Shown here one piece after another: positions 44,533 to 55,529 of a stretch of DNA of 60,000 nt. The DNA comes from Liolophura sinensis (lineage: Eukaryota; Mollusca; Polyplacophora; Chitonida; Chitonidae), in NCBI RefSeq assembly GCF_032854445.1, contig NC_088295.1:58077249-58137248 (forward strand), read 5' to 3'. The position numbers and the translations under genes were made by a program. The notes under the pieces were generated by a model. The model was not told the DNA's origin, did no database searches, and saw nothing but the letters and a program-made list of their open reading frames with translations. Each line of letters begins with the position of its first letter. Position 1 is the first letter of the stretch.

Positions 44533-45480
44533 AATAACAATGCAGAACAATGCAGACAAAATCTTAATGCCACCACAATGGCACCACAATGCAACCTTTC
44601 CGTCACTGACCTAATCACATTGAAAGAAAACCAGGGATTACTGAGGCGATGCCATTTTCCTGGTATCAGACAAGACGAATCTTATACAATCATATGGCCT
44701 ATAGACATTTTAATCCCGGAAATGACATTTCAGGGCGGTGCATATCTTTTATATCCTGGAGTCGAAGGCATGCAAGAAAGCTAGATAGATATCCGTATAA
44801 CAAGTGACGCCAGGTTATATTGTTTTAATGAACAGGTGCATTTGCGTGGATCACGTATGCGCCCGAAGGTATTGTAACATTAGATGCTTGTAAAAACCAA
44901 ATATCACACTTCCGCCTGCGTTATAAATATCAATATATATGTAGTTCAGTTGGGTTTTCTTGGATACATTACAAAAGAAATGTGATTTCTATGTTTTCCT
45001 GTTTGAGTTTGGGCGTTATACGTGTACGTGCCTTGCTGACTTAAAAAATGATTCAATTATATTTTCTTCTATACGCAAAAACCACGACTCGATATTTGTA
45101 AAGTAAGACGTAAAGAAAACAATATGTGTAGATTATCTTTAAATTTGTGTATTATGGTATGCGATGTTCATATATAATATAATTAAAGACGTACATCAAA
45201 CACAGCTTCTGTGACACCTGACAATCACACGTACATAACTGGTAAAATCAGAATCGGGTTTTATTCTAACTGTTCATGTTAATGCTCAAATAGAAGCATA
45301 TAATACGGATTAAGCACAATGAGTTTTAATAAATGCTGTGATGTTAACTACAACTTATTAGATCTATAATTTCTGACACACATATATATATATATATATA
45401 TAAACAGGTGTCAACTCACGTGGCTTGGTCTGCTTAATTCCAAAATGAAGAAAATGTAAAAAAGGGTAAGATTCAGTCAA
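44533..45480. other. No gene seen
   Basis: AT-rich sequence with a 95-codon open frame (44497-44784) that begins inside the SINE head and has no recognisable similarity, and a (TA)n run at 45382-45402. Confidence 0.5.
45382..45402. repeat. (TA)n microsatellite
   Basis: About ten alternating TA units. Confidence 0.9.
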
Positions 45481-45484
45481 ATTG

Positions 45485-45735
45485 GTGACTGAGTGAGTGC
45501 TCAGTTTTTCAGTCATATGACGACGAAGGAATCCGTGCAGTGCAAGTACGTGCAATGTGCCTCCTTGTTGCAGGACAGATTTCCACTGGTCTTTTATATA
45601 GTGCTGCGTCACTGAGACGACTTACCCAAGACAAGTAAGCGGCCCCACCCGAGACATTATACTGATACGGGTCAACCAGTAGTTACACCATCCCCTTAAT
45701 GCTGAACGCCAAGTGAGAAAGATACAACTTCCTGG
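45485..45735 (-). mobile_element. SINE family 2, head-truncated, minus orientation
   Basis: Matches 40078-40330: 'gtgactgagtgagtgctcag', 'cagtcatatgacgacgaagg', 'aatgtgcctccttgttgcag', 'gatacgggtcaaccagtag'. The tRNA-like end is missing. Confidence 0.85.
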
Positions 45736-46369
45736 ATATTGAAGCGGACGCTCTTCCGAGTCATCGGGCCGATAAATCCAACTGGTAAACGAAATCTCCG
45801 TTGGTTGGGAAAATTGTAAAGACCTTTGTTGTTTTGGGCCAACGAGGACAACGTTTAGCGGGATTTATGGTGATCTCCGGTCAGGGTTTCGGCCTCGTAC
45901 ACTCAAGGTCACTCTGCAATGGCCCTTTACAAACGAGCTCCGTATGTCATTGTTATTTATTTAAATTGCAGCTGCTGCTAAATCTTTCATGTATAAAAAT
46001 GGCTTTTGTACGTACACTGGTCAAAACGGCCAATTCTCGTAGAAAATACTTACCTGGATTATAATTAGAAAAAATAATAATAAACAGTGTATCACTAAGA
46101 GTATTAACCAGTATATCGATGACATTTGAAGAGTTCATTTATTAATAGGCATTTGACGAAAACTGTCGACCAAATTCTCTACTGTGCCTTGACGTTAAGC
46201 AAATGCCTTGACACCATTAATTACCTCAAAACAGTAAACAGGTTAAGATCATAAAATCGCACGGTGTGTCATAGGTTCCAATCCGTAAAACAAATGTGCA
46301 TTTTGGAGGATATTCGACGAAGCGTGGATGACGTGCTTGGAGACTTGATGCATATTCACTACGGGCGGT

Positions 46370-46384
46370 GGGGGGGGGGGGGGG
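46370..46384. repeat. G15 homopolymer
   Basis: Fifteen consecutive G (plus strand). Such runs are often mis-sized in assemblies. Confidence 0.95.
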
Positions 46385-47169
46385 CGTATTATGAAAACAA
46401 CATGTGTTTGCCGTATATAGTGTATTCCTCCACAAACAATCAGAGTATTTATAATTCGCGTTTAATCATGCAATTACAGCCATCCTGAAATAGCTGGGAA
46501 ACATACATATTTATTACTGACGCAGATATGGCGATTTGCACAGGTAAAAATATGGCAGGCATCAGTTAAGTCGATCTGTCGTAGGCCTACGCTGCATATT
46601 AAATGATAGCCTCTGTTTCATGTGTACCTTAGAAACATATACATGGAAGAGGTAATAAGTGACTTATAAAAAGGTATAATTTTCGCTAAGTAACCGTTCG
46701 GCATGGCAGCAAAATGTTAAACGGTAAGAACGATCGAAGTTGTTCTTAAGTGTAACACTAAAGGATGTTTCACCAAAACATTGTAGAGAGACCGCTTCTA
46801 AGTAAAGAACCTCCAAAAACCATGTCCAGTCATACATCTATGCAAAAACAAAAAACATGTATTCCGCCCGGCTTCGAATTTGTCGAGTGGAAGAAGTACA
46901 TGGTTGATTGGAGGATACATATAGTCTCATTTTAAATGCGAGTGTATGCCTCATATACTTACACTTGTAGGTGCCTCAAGAAAACACGACACGAAGCACA
47001 GATACACTGGAGAAGTGTATTAACCATTACATTTGCCAATTCTTTGACAAAACCAGGGTTTATAACGAATTCAAACTCACAAAATCCATGTAAAATCGGG
47101 GAAAAAACGCATTCATAGTAATTGATGTAAAACGCTGGCAACACTAGCACCACGGGCCAGGTTAGAAAC

Positions 47170-47720
47170 ACTGATAAACTGCATGACTAATTTAAAGTCA
47201 ACAGGAAATTTGGAATAATGGCAAATCTGGGAACATTCGGAAAATCTGTGACAATTGACCAACCCAAGAGTGCTATAATCTGAGACAACGGCAAACAGAG
47301 AATACTGACAAACCCGGGCATATTGGTCAACCTGGAAACATCAACAAAGCTGGTGACAATGGTACATCCGATAACACTGGGAAACTTGAGGATATTACCC
47401 AAAGTGGGTGCACTAATAAACACCGTGACATCGGCACATCTGGGAAGGACGGAGAATTTAGGAACGTTGGCAAGTCTGAAACATTGACATACCAGAGTCA
47501 TGTGTCTGCCCTAAAACACTGATGAACAAAAAGATATTTGCGCATCCACAAACATACCAAGACACTGGCCAACCTGGAAAAAGGTGAAAAGAATAACGAA
47601 CCTGCAACATAGGCAAACCAGGGCACTGGTCAACCTAGGAACACGCACAATCATGCAACGGGCCATTATTCTGGGAACATTATCCTGACGAAACTGAAAC
47701 ACTGACCAACCGGAGATACC
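47170..47720 (+). repeat. Degenerate short-period tandem repeat (about 20 bp)
   Basis: Words of the form 'ctgggaacattgacaaacct' recur dozens of times with variation ('ctgggaacattcgg', 'cctggaaacatcaac', 'ctgggaaacttgagg', 'cctaggaacacgcac', 'ctgggaacattatcc'). The two minus-strand open frames here (47187-47501, 47511-47771) are products of this repeat. Confidence 0.65.
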
Positions 47721-47771
47721 GACTGGAAAATAACTAACTGTCATGGTAAACTGTTGTAAATATTGGAGCAA

Positions 47772-50700
47772 GGATAACCATGCATGAAAGCAATCACAAA
47801 CAATCTGATACTATAGGTACGGCACCTTTGCTGGTTCAGTGGCCTAAAGTGGTACCATCGCAGCCCGTCGGTTCACAACAGATGAAGTTACAGTAGAATG
47901 ATGACTCAGGTAGCTGGCCAAGGACTATATTAATCCGGGCACTCATTAGTTTTTGTCACTCATACACCTAACGTGTAAGTGAGCAATTCCCGAGGACGTT
48001 GTAAAAAAAAATCAATCGAATAATTAAATCGCGTTTAGGGAGAGTTTGAAGATTTAGTGAAAGTCAGATGGTAATAATGGACGTAAAAAATGGATTATAT
48101 AAGAGACAGCCTGAGGTAATTTGACATGGACTGTATTTCATCGGTTACGTGTGACCATTTGCCAACTATTACACTGTCTTCGCTGCTCTGATATTTCTCT
48201 CCATGCTGAACATCTTAATTATATTTCATGTCTCTGGAACTTTACGCCAATAACTGATGGCAAGACAAAATGACCACATAAGCTGATTCTGGCATAATAA
48301 TACTTAAAAAAAAAAAAAAAACAAACAAAAAATGGTGCAAATGATAGGCCTGTGGACAAGCAATAACTAACCTGGAGCCAGTAATACGACCAGACAAGCT
48401 GCTAAACGTGGTAGTGTCTGTCTTATTACAGCTTACCCCACCTATACCTCCCACCCCCACAGTGAGTCATTTAGTCGGATTCTCTATCAATGTATTCAAG
48501 TTCATGCTTATTCGTATAAGTTCCATACCATAGTTCCACTGTCACGATGAAAGGAAGATTTAAAATACTACATGGTATGCAAATTTTCTCTCTGATATGG
48601 ATGACAAATGCATTGCGAGCATTATCATGCAATTATTTTTGTAATCAGACTTTGAAGCATACTACATTGTATATAAATGTGCTATTCATAAGTCTGAATA
48701 TAATATATCATGTGAAAAAGACAAGTATAACGTTTTACATGTAAAAGACTACAGTATAAGACTGATCTATTTGTTATATTGATCCAAAGATTGTATATAT
48801 AGAGTAAAACAAGAACAATGACGGTGGTAAATTGCCACATACATGTATAACGGAAATCGCATAAGTTGACAATGGAATGCAGCTATAGTATTGTATGTGT
48901 ATTACAGACAAGCATAACATCTGCTGACGGAGTTGTTTTCAAAAATTTACTTTCACATATGTGATATATAATTAGGCTTATGTATGTACGTATATATGTA
49001 TGATATTTATAACTTCGCTTGAAAGCACTTTGGAAATATCATTGGAAATTGTATGTAGCGAAATGTAAAATTACAATACATTGTCCAAAAAGTGTTTCCA
49101 TCTGAATTGTGCTAAAATATATGCAAAGGTCAACATCGGGAACAACAATGCGACAACCGTGGTCATGTCTTTCTGCTATATATTTTCATCTTTCATATTT
49201 CTGGCATGCAACATTTGTTGATACATGTAGTTTTAACGCTTGTTTAATTATCCAAGGGTTATCTCCTGCCATGTCATCTCAATGTATACAATAACAACAG
49301 GCTATATCCATATCTGCAATATAAGTATACGAGTGTGGCCACGGTACATGGCTGAAACGCCACAAGGTGGGGTTAAACTAACCATAATGCATTCATTCGT
49401 ATGCGGTTTGTATTAACAATGCGTTTGCACGAAACAATTAACATTACAATTAGCGCAACAAAGAGAATACATTATGTCATCCATGAATCAATTGAATTAC
49501 ATGAATATTCTTAAGATTATTATTCGGCCTTTACCTATACATGTATACAGTAGGTATGCAAATTAGACAAGCTTGGGCATGCGTGTTGTTCATACATATA
49601 GGTAAGTGTGCACGAATAGTTCTTGAACACGACGTCATGTTGGCTGATAAGTTACGACAGTCTCAATTATAAGGCTTCACAGGAAGTGGCAGGTTATTGG
49701 TAAGATCTTTTGATAATGTCTTAAAGTTTAATATATAAAGCTTTAATATGTATATATTAATAAATTGCAATGTAATCTATACACGACAATCCTTATGTAC
49801 GGTAGCTGCGATTAATGCGCAGAGAAGTTCCCAACAGGCTTATAGATAATGGCAAGTCTGACATTTCTACATAGGCACTACTAGACACGCTGTGACATTG
49901 TCTGGTTTCCCCCACCCTGAAAATCTTGAGTGTAGCGTAAACACCATATATATATATAGTGACTGAGAGTCATACACAGATAAATACAGTTACAATACCT
50001 GAGGCTAGGGACGTACTTCAATAGAGATGGGTCTCCGCGGATTCCTCTCCGGATCCTTACGTCCTCTACCCAACGACAGACCACAGCATCACTGTGCTTT
50101 AGTTAATATTAGAGGACACCCTCGGGTGTACTGTGACCGAGCAGGTGCAAACAGCGGTCAATGAACAGTAAGGTTTCTGTTTGTCTGCGAGACTTTTACA
50201 TGTCCTGAGCAGGTCGCTCAGTCCATTTGCATAGACAATGAGTCAGTTGTCTCCAATTATAAGTACATGACTTCCTTACGTCGCTATATCATTCATTATA
50301 AAGCTATAGCTCGCTCAGATGCATATCGGCGTGTAATTCGGACGCATTTACATGCTAAAGATATAGACTATATATATATATATCCATATCTCTATATATA
50401 TACAGCTATTGATGTATAGGCCTTATATTTACTAAAGCCATATTATATTTTATATTTTACACATTTACAATTTGTTCATCGCTAATTCAAACATTCCTGC
50501 CGAAGAAGTTTGTTAAATTCTTCAGATTCTAATTTGAATGCGTGTTCAAATATAGTTTGTTATATGATGGTCTGAACTATGTGCTGGTGTAAATGTGCTG
50601 AAATACCAGAAACGCTAAACAGGACAGGTTATTGTCAAAATGCTGTGGATTTGGAATGTGGTTTTGTTTTGAGTATATGTGGCGAAGTCCGTAAATAAGC

Positions 50701-51240
50701 TGGTATTCAAGGTGCGTTATCAGATCAGATTATTTGCTTTTTCATTATACGACCGATGGATCGTTAGACACATTGATTCTATCTAATGGAATTTAGTCGT
50801 GTTAACGGTTTTATTAATTATATGCAGTTTTGTGGATTATCAGTAAATCAATGTGTTGTATGAAGCGCCTCGCTCTGACAGCCAAAGCCTTCACAAGCGA
50901 GGTGGCGAGTTCGATTACAGCTCCAAGTGGTTTGTACGCCGGGCTTAAATGAGGATCCTACCATGCAGGTTATTGACTAAGGGCGGTGGGTTTTCTCCGA
51001 TGATCCATCCAACTCTACACGATACACATGAGTTACATCACTTTGTTAATTCGTCAAATTTTTCCTCACAAAATAACAAGTATTAATTTAAATGCATTCA
51101 GGCAAAAAAGAAATTCGAAATTATCCACAAAAAAAAAACAAAATAAATAAATAAAATAAAAAAATAAAAAATAAACATAAGTAAATAAATAATGGTACCG
51201 GTACAGTTTTTTCAGTAGTCTTACCACTGACACTTCTTTT
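47772..51240. other. No gene seen; scattered repeat fragments
   Basis: AT-rich. It holds a copy of dispersed repeat R3 near 48149-48200, a short SINE tail remnant at 49897-49945, (TA)-rich runs near 50367, and a tRNA-like B box 'gcgagttcgattacagctcc' near 50906 that may belong to another SINE. A slightly GC-richer patch at 49990-50100 could be a minus-strand exon ending CTCAG|GTATTG, but nothing supports it beyond the donor. Confidence 0.45.
51128..51192. repeat. A-rich (AAAT)n tract
   Basis: Runs of A interspersed with AAAT units; possibly an old SINE tail. Confidence 0.8.
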
Positions 51241-51252
51241 CTTTCAGTTTAA

Positions 51253-51450
51253 AGACCCAGGAGCATCTCACCAAACCGTTCGCTGTGAGTTCAAGTCCAG
51301 CTCATGCTGGCTTCCCCTCCAGCCGTACGTGGGAAGGTCTTCCAGCAACATGCGGATAACCGAAATTTTCGTCCGTTCCTTGCCCCGTCGCCTCCCACCA
51401 TAATTGAATATTCTTGAGTACATTGTAAAGCACCAATCAAATAAATAAAT
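51253..51450 (+). mobile_element. SINE family 1, head-truncated
   Basis: From 'gacccaggagcatctcacc' through 'gagttcaagtccagctcatg' to 'caccaatcaaataaataaat', with an internal deletion before 'gaatattcttgagtac'. Confidence 0.88.
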
Positions 51451-51740
51451 TTCTTGTCGAGAATGGCTGATGTTAAGATTATGTGGGCATTTATTCACGC
51501 GTTGTGAATACCATTATATAAATGACGTAGATACATACCCCTATAAAAGTATAAACATAATGCATATCTAATACAGAATATAAACACGTGGTACATCCCT
51601 GCAAACCAACAAGGAAACATTGTTCTCAGTGAATGATTCTCAAGAAGATCAAGCCCTATATATAAGGAATGTTATATACATTCGTTGCAGGAATATCGTA
51701 AAGACATGTACCAGGAATAAGATTCGAAACTATCACCATA

Positions 51741-51798
51741 TATCCTCTCCGACAGTACGTGGGAAGGTCTTCCAGTAGCCTGCCGATGGTCGTGGGTG
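51741..51798 (+). mobile_element. SINE family 1 internal fragment
   Basis: Only the middle block 'acgtgggaaggtcttccagt' to 'gatggtcgtgggt' remains. Confidence 0.7.
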
Positions 51799-52839
51799 CT
51801 GTCACTTTTATTCCTGTTTATATATTATACTTAAAAAATATAAAATAGGATTTCGGCGAGAGAGGTGTAAATATTCTCAAAAATGCCACGGGTAATTCTA
51901 CAGATGTACATTTATATCTGTATTTAGTTGAGTTAAATACAATCCGTTTTCATCGTCGATTTCACTCGTCCCTGCATATGTATGAGGATGACACGGGTAC
52001 TGGTGCAAGTATATTTCCATTAAGGTACGCTTCAGTTCGTCATCTGACCATGTTACTTACCTAAACGCATGTACCACGTATTCAGCTTAATCGTCCTCAC
52101 AAATTATACTTAAAAACATAAAACAGGATTTCAAAGAGAAAGGTGTAAACACTTTCAAATATTCAAAACAATTTTATATATGTACATTTAAGTCTATATT
52201 TAGCTGAGTTAAATATAACGCGTTTACTGCCGTCGACTTTGTGCGTTCCTTCATTCACGGTAATGGGGTGTGTCGGTGTACATGTATGTGTAATTCCATT
52301 AGGTACACTTCGATTTGTCTGCTGATCAACTTACTATATAGACATAGAAGATACTCCACTTAACAACGCAGCTTGACTGTTTAATTAAAACGACTAAATA
52401 AATCTGTGATTACTTCCGGTTGAAATCTGTAAGGACTCTCACGTTCTTCATAAATATACAACAGTGACGCACCTGATCGGTTAACTCGGACCGTTTCCAG
52501 GAATAAATTAAGCACACGTTGTTATTCTATATAGTCATCTAAACAACAATTACTCATCGGACATTTAATAGCATGCGAGCGTGTATTCTGTCCATTTGGA
52601 CTTCCAAACAAACAACTAAACTCTAGGTGCTTATTTAGAATTTTAATCCGTGTATGTAAAAGGGGATTGTCCCCTTAGGCCTACATCAGTTGTTGTAGTA
52701 ATTTTAATTTTAATTGAGCTATCAGCAGACTCAAGAAATTTTCCCTTCTACAAAAGCAATTATGCAGTTTTATGGGTACAGAGAAAAGTAGAGCCCAGAA
52801 TAAACCACCCTCACTCCACCTCAAAACCACCTCAAAAAT
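51799..52839. other. No gene seen; two related stretches
   Basis: 51835-52060 and 52105-52330 resemble each other ('ttatacttaaaaa.ataaaa', 'aggatttc', 'agaggtgtaaa', 'tgtacatttatatctgtattta', 'gttaaataca', 'tccattaggtacacttc'), indicating an old local duplication of roughly 270 bp. Confidence 0.55.
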
Positions 52840-53310
52840 TAATCTGTTTTTATTTAACAGATATTCTAACTGTTGTCTGAGTAATGATAAAATCAATTCT
52901 GTTATTTTAACACAATATTCTATCATATTCAACACGACATCCAGTTAGTCTAATGGAACATTTATGTTAAATTAATAGAATATGAGTGTTATATTTAACA
53001 GAATAATCTGCTGCAATTACAACACATTCAAGCATCACTACCTGAACAAATTAAATGAGTATTTATTAGCAGAAAACATATCACATGTACTTTTTTTATG
53101 CCATGAGATTCACATATTAAACCAAAAAAAATAATTTTTAAAGTTTAACAGAAAATCCAGGTGTTGCTAGAATGTATTCTTAACTGTCATTACCACATAA
53201 AGCTCTGTCGTATTCAAAACAACGTCCTGTTATAATCTGATACAACTTTTATGTTAAACAGAATATATGTAGTATATTTAACAGAATAATCTGCTGCTAT
53301 GACAGGATTA
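52840..53310. mobile_element. Decayed M3-like repeats
   Basis: Two adjacent stretches with 'attctgttattttaacacaatattc', 'cgacatccagttagtctaat' and 'tatttaacagaataatctgctgc', related to 32855-33060 and 40431-40682. Confidence 0.55.
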
Positions 53311-53326
53311 CCCACTGCAATACACC

Positions 53327-53622
53327 GCGCCAGATGGCTCAGGCGGTAGAGCGTCCACTTCGGGGGCGGTAGATTCAGGTTCAATCCTGGGTCGGATCAC
53401 ACCCGCTTGGCGTTTAGCTTTAAGGGGATAGTGAGTGGCTCGGGCGAGGCACCTTACTTGCCTGCGGTAAATCGTCTCAGTGAAGCAGCACTAGATAGAA
53501 GAACGGTGGAAATCCCTTCTGCAAAACAAGGAGGCACATCACATGCATTCTAAGGACTTCTTCGTCGTCATATGACTGAAATGTTGTTAAGTACGACATT
53601 AAACCGCAAACACTCACTGACT
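53327..53622 (+). mobile_element. SINE family 2, full length
   Basis: tRNA-like head with A box in 'gatggctcaggcggtagagc' and B box in 'aggttcaatcctgggtcg', then a body ending 'catatgactgaaatgttgtt', 'aagtacgacattaaaccg' and 'cactcactgact'. This plus-strand copy defines the family in this window; copies at 40078 and 45485 are in reverse. Confidence 0.9.
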
Positions 53623-54527
53623 CTACTGCAGTATAACAGGATATACTTTCTAGCATCGCTCGGCAGTGTTTGTGTTAAATTTAATAAATAACGGTTTTGA
53701 TAGTATCATCAAGCGATTAATTGGCGATTAATTATATTAAAATAAAACAAATTTATTGCTGCAATTTTCAACATATCGATGAATAACTGTGATTTTAAAA
53801 GCGACATAGAGTTATAGGATATCCGTCACGTGTATTATTCTGTACATGTGACCCTGGCGGGTACGTCACGGGTAAACATGACACAAAGAAAAAAAAAACA
53901 ACCTCAGTAGGAGCGTATGCATATATAGATCCAAACGGGGCGGCAAATAATGTCATAGCAATTACTCACCCTAAACACATTAAACCAGACTTCGTATAAT
54001 TTGTTTGTGCCTACATGCCTCACTGACTAAATACGCATATACGTTCAAAAAGAAGGCAAAATTTTTTTTCATCGAAATTAATTCCACTTATGTAGTCAAT
54101 GCTTGGAATATACATTTATGTAAGTTAACTTTTCCATACTCCATAGTACCTCAGAAGTTCGAATCCGATGAAGGTATCAGAAATGAAATGATTCACAAAG
54201 AATACATTTATATTTTTAAGTAATATTTATATAACGTATCACGAGTCAGTAGTTGTATATTTTCAACTGCACAGCGTGCAGTTTTGTTCTTAAATTCAAA
54301 TTTCCATGTTACTTCCATGTAACAATTAAAGGTGAGATGAGAAATATGGAATCGCCTGCAAGGGCCTAGCTTCCAATGGCTCTTCAGTCTTCTATTTGAT
54401 TATAACCAACAATATTTATCAGAGTTATTGGACATTGTTGTCACTGCGACCGCCAAGTTTAGTTTAATATGCCCATTCTGAAGGATAACGAACCATTCGA
54501 ACGTGATTTTCGACATCAGTTGGACGT
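53623..54527. other. No gene seen
   Basis: AT-rich non-coding sequence with one 72-codon open frame (54005-54223) that I do not recognise and regard as chance. Confidence 0.5.
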
Positions 54528-54528
54528 T

Positions 54529-54722
54529 GATTTATTTATTTAACTATTCATCTGATTGGTGTTTTATACCGTACTCATAAATATTACACTTTTACAACGG
54601 CGGCCAAAATTATGGTTTGAGGGAAACGGTCAGAGTCCAGGGGAAACCCACGACAACCCGCAGGCTGTTTTCAGAGCATCCTGTGTATGACCGGAGAGGA
54701 AGCCAGCTTAAACAGGACATTA
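54529..54722 (-). mobile_element. SINE family 1, head-truncated, minus orientation
   Basis: From the TTTATTTATT tail through 'gattggtgttttataccg' and 'caacggcggccaaaattatg' to 'gaccggagaggaagccagc'. The tRNA-like head is replaced by unrelated sequence. Confidence 0.88.
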
Positions 54723-54924
54723 CAAAATTCTCCTTTCACTATGGTAGCAAGTTTACCGGAGTAAACCGGTGTGTCTGGCATGAACCACCAACCTTTGGCA
54801 AGTTATCAACAAACTTTCTCAAAGTAAAAGAAAGCTAAAGTATGAAGTAAGGTTCACCATACACACAAATGAAAGCTATGCGTAATTTTAGATTTTCTGA
54901 ACAGTGTTGAAAGGCATTCAAATA

Positions 54925-55160
54925 TTTGAATTCTACGATGGGCTTTATGAGCCGTACTGACGGTATCTAGGAACTCTGACGTCACCCCACTGACCAGGAA
55001 GGAATTTTTGTGAACATTGTTTCAGTAATATTTTAGTCATGGGTAAAAAAGAGTTATTCTAACATTTAGTGCCGTGATATACATTTGGAAAAACGTCTTG
55101 TGACGTCAGAGTTCCTACACTCTTATAGGATGGTCCATAAAGCCCACCTTAGAAATCAAA
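54925..55160. mobile_element. Inverted-repeat element (about 60-bp arms) carrying a CRE-like site in each arm
   Basis: Left arm from 'atttgaattctacgatgggc' to 'ggaactctgacgtcac' (54977-54984 is TGACGTCA). Right arm from 'gtgacgtcagagttccta' (55101-55108 is TGACGTCA) to 'ccataaagcccacctt'. The arms pair at roughly three positions in four, with a central loop of about 115 bp. No coding capacity. Confidence 0.75.
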
Positions 55161-55447
55161 CGACTGACCGCCCTTTACCTCTCTTCACAAAAATCTAAAA
55201 AAATAAATGTAAGTATATTTATGCATAGTTTTAAGTGGTCTATTAAGTGATGCCTACTTCAATTTTTAGGTCTTTTCCTTTAAGTAGTATACATTCAGAC
55301 ATGCAAACCTATTGGTGTTAGGCTAGTGGTCTTCAATGAACAACTGACTGCGCAAAATTGCCTGATGGACATTATCCGCTCATTGTCACCGAGCACAACA
55401 AACAGTATAGGAGCAGGGTAATTCACAAACTCCCTCTTTAAGACACG

Positions 55448-55529
55448 CTCATAACATCAGCGGGTATACCTTAGCAGGCTTTCACCGTGAGGTGAAAGCC
55501 TGTTGAGGTATACCCGCTGATGTTATGAG
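55448..55529. repeat. Near-perfect palindrome, 39-bp arms, 4-bp loop
   Basis: Left arm starts CTCATAACATCAGCGGGTAT and ends GGCTTTCACC; loop GTGA; the right arm is its reverse complement with two mismatches (TAG against CAA in the middle). Pairing extends weakly outward into the flanking 'taag' words. It would form a very stable hairpin as RNA or extruded DNA. No element of this kind recurs in the window. Confidence 0.95.

Noticed and set aside
45801-46064. 87-codon plus-strand frame
   Set aside because: It starts just past a SINE family 2 copy, has no recognisable domain or splice signals, and looks like chance.
53327-53400. Possible tRNA gene with good A and B boxes
   Set aside because: It is the head of a SINE family 2 element whose body continues for 220 bp more and has other copies in the window; no cloverleaf was confirmed.
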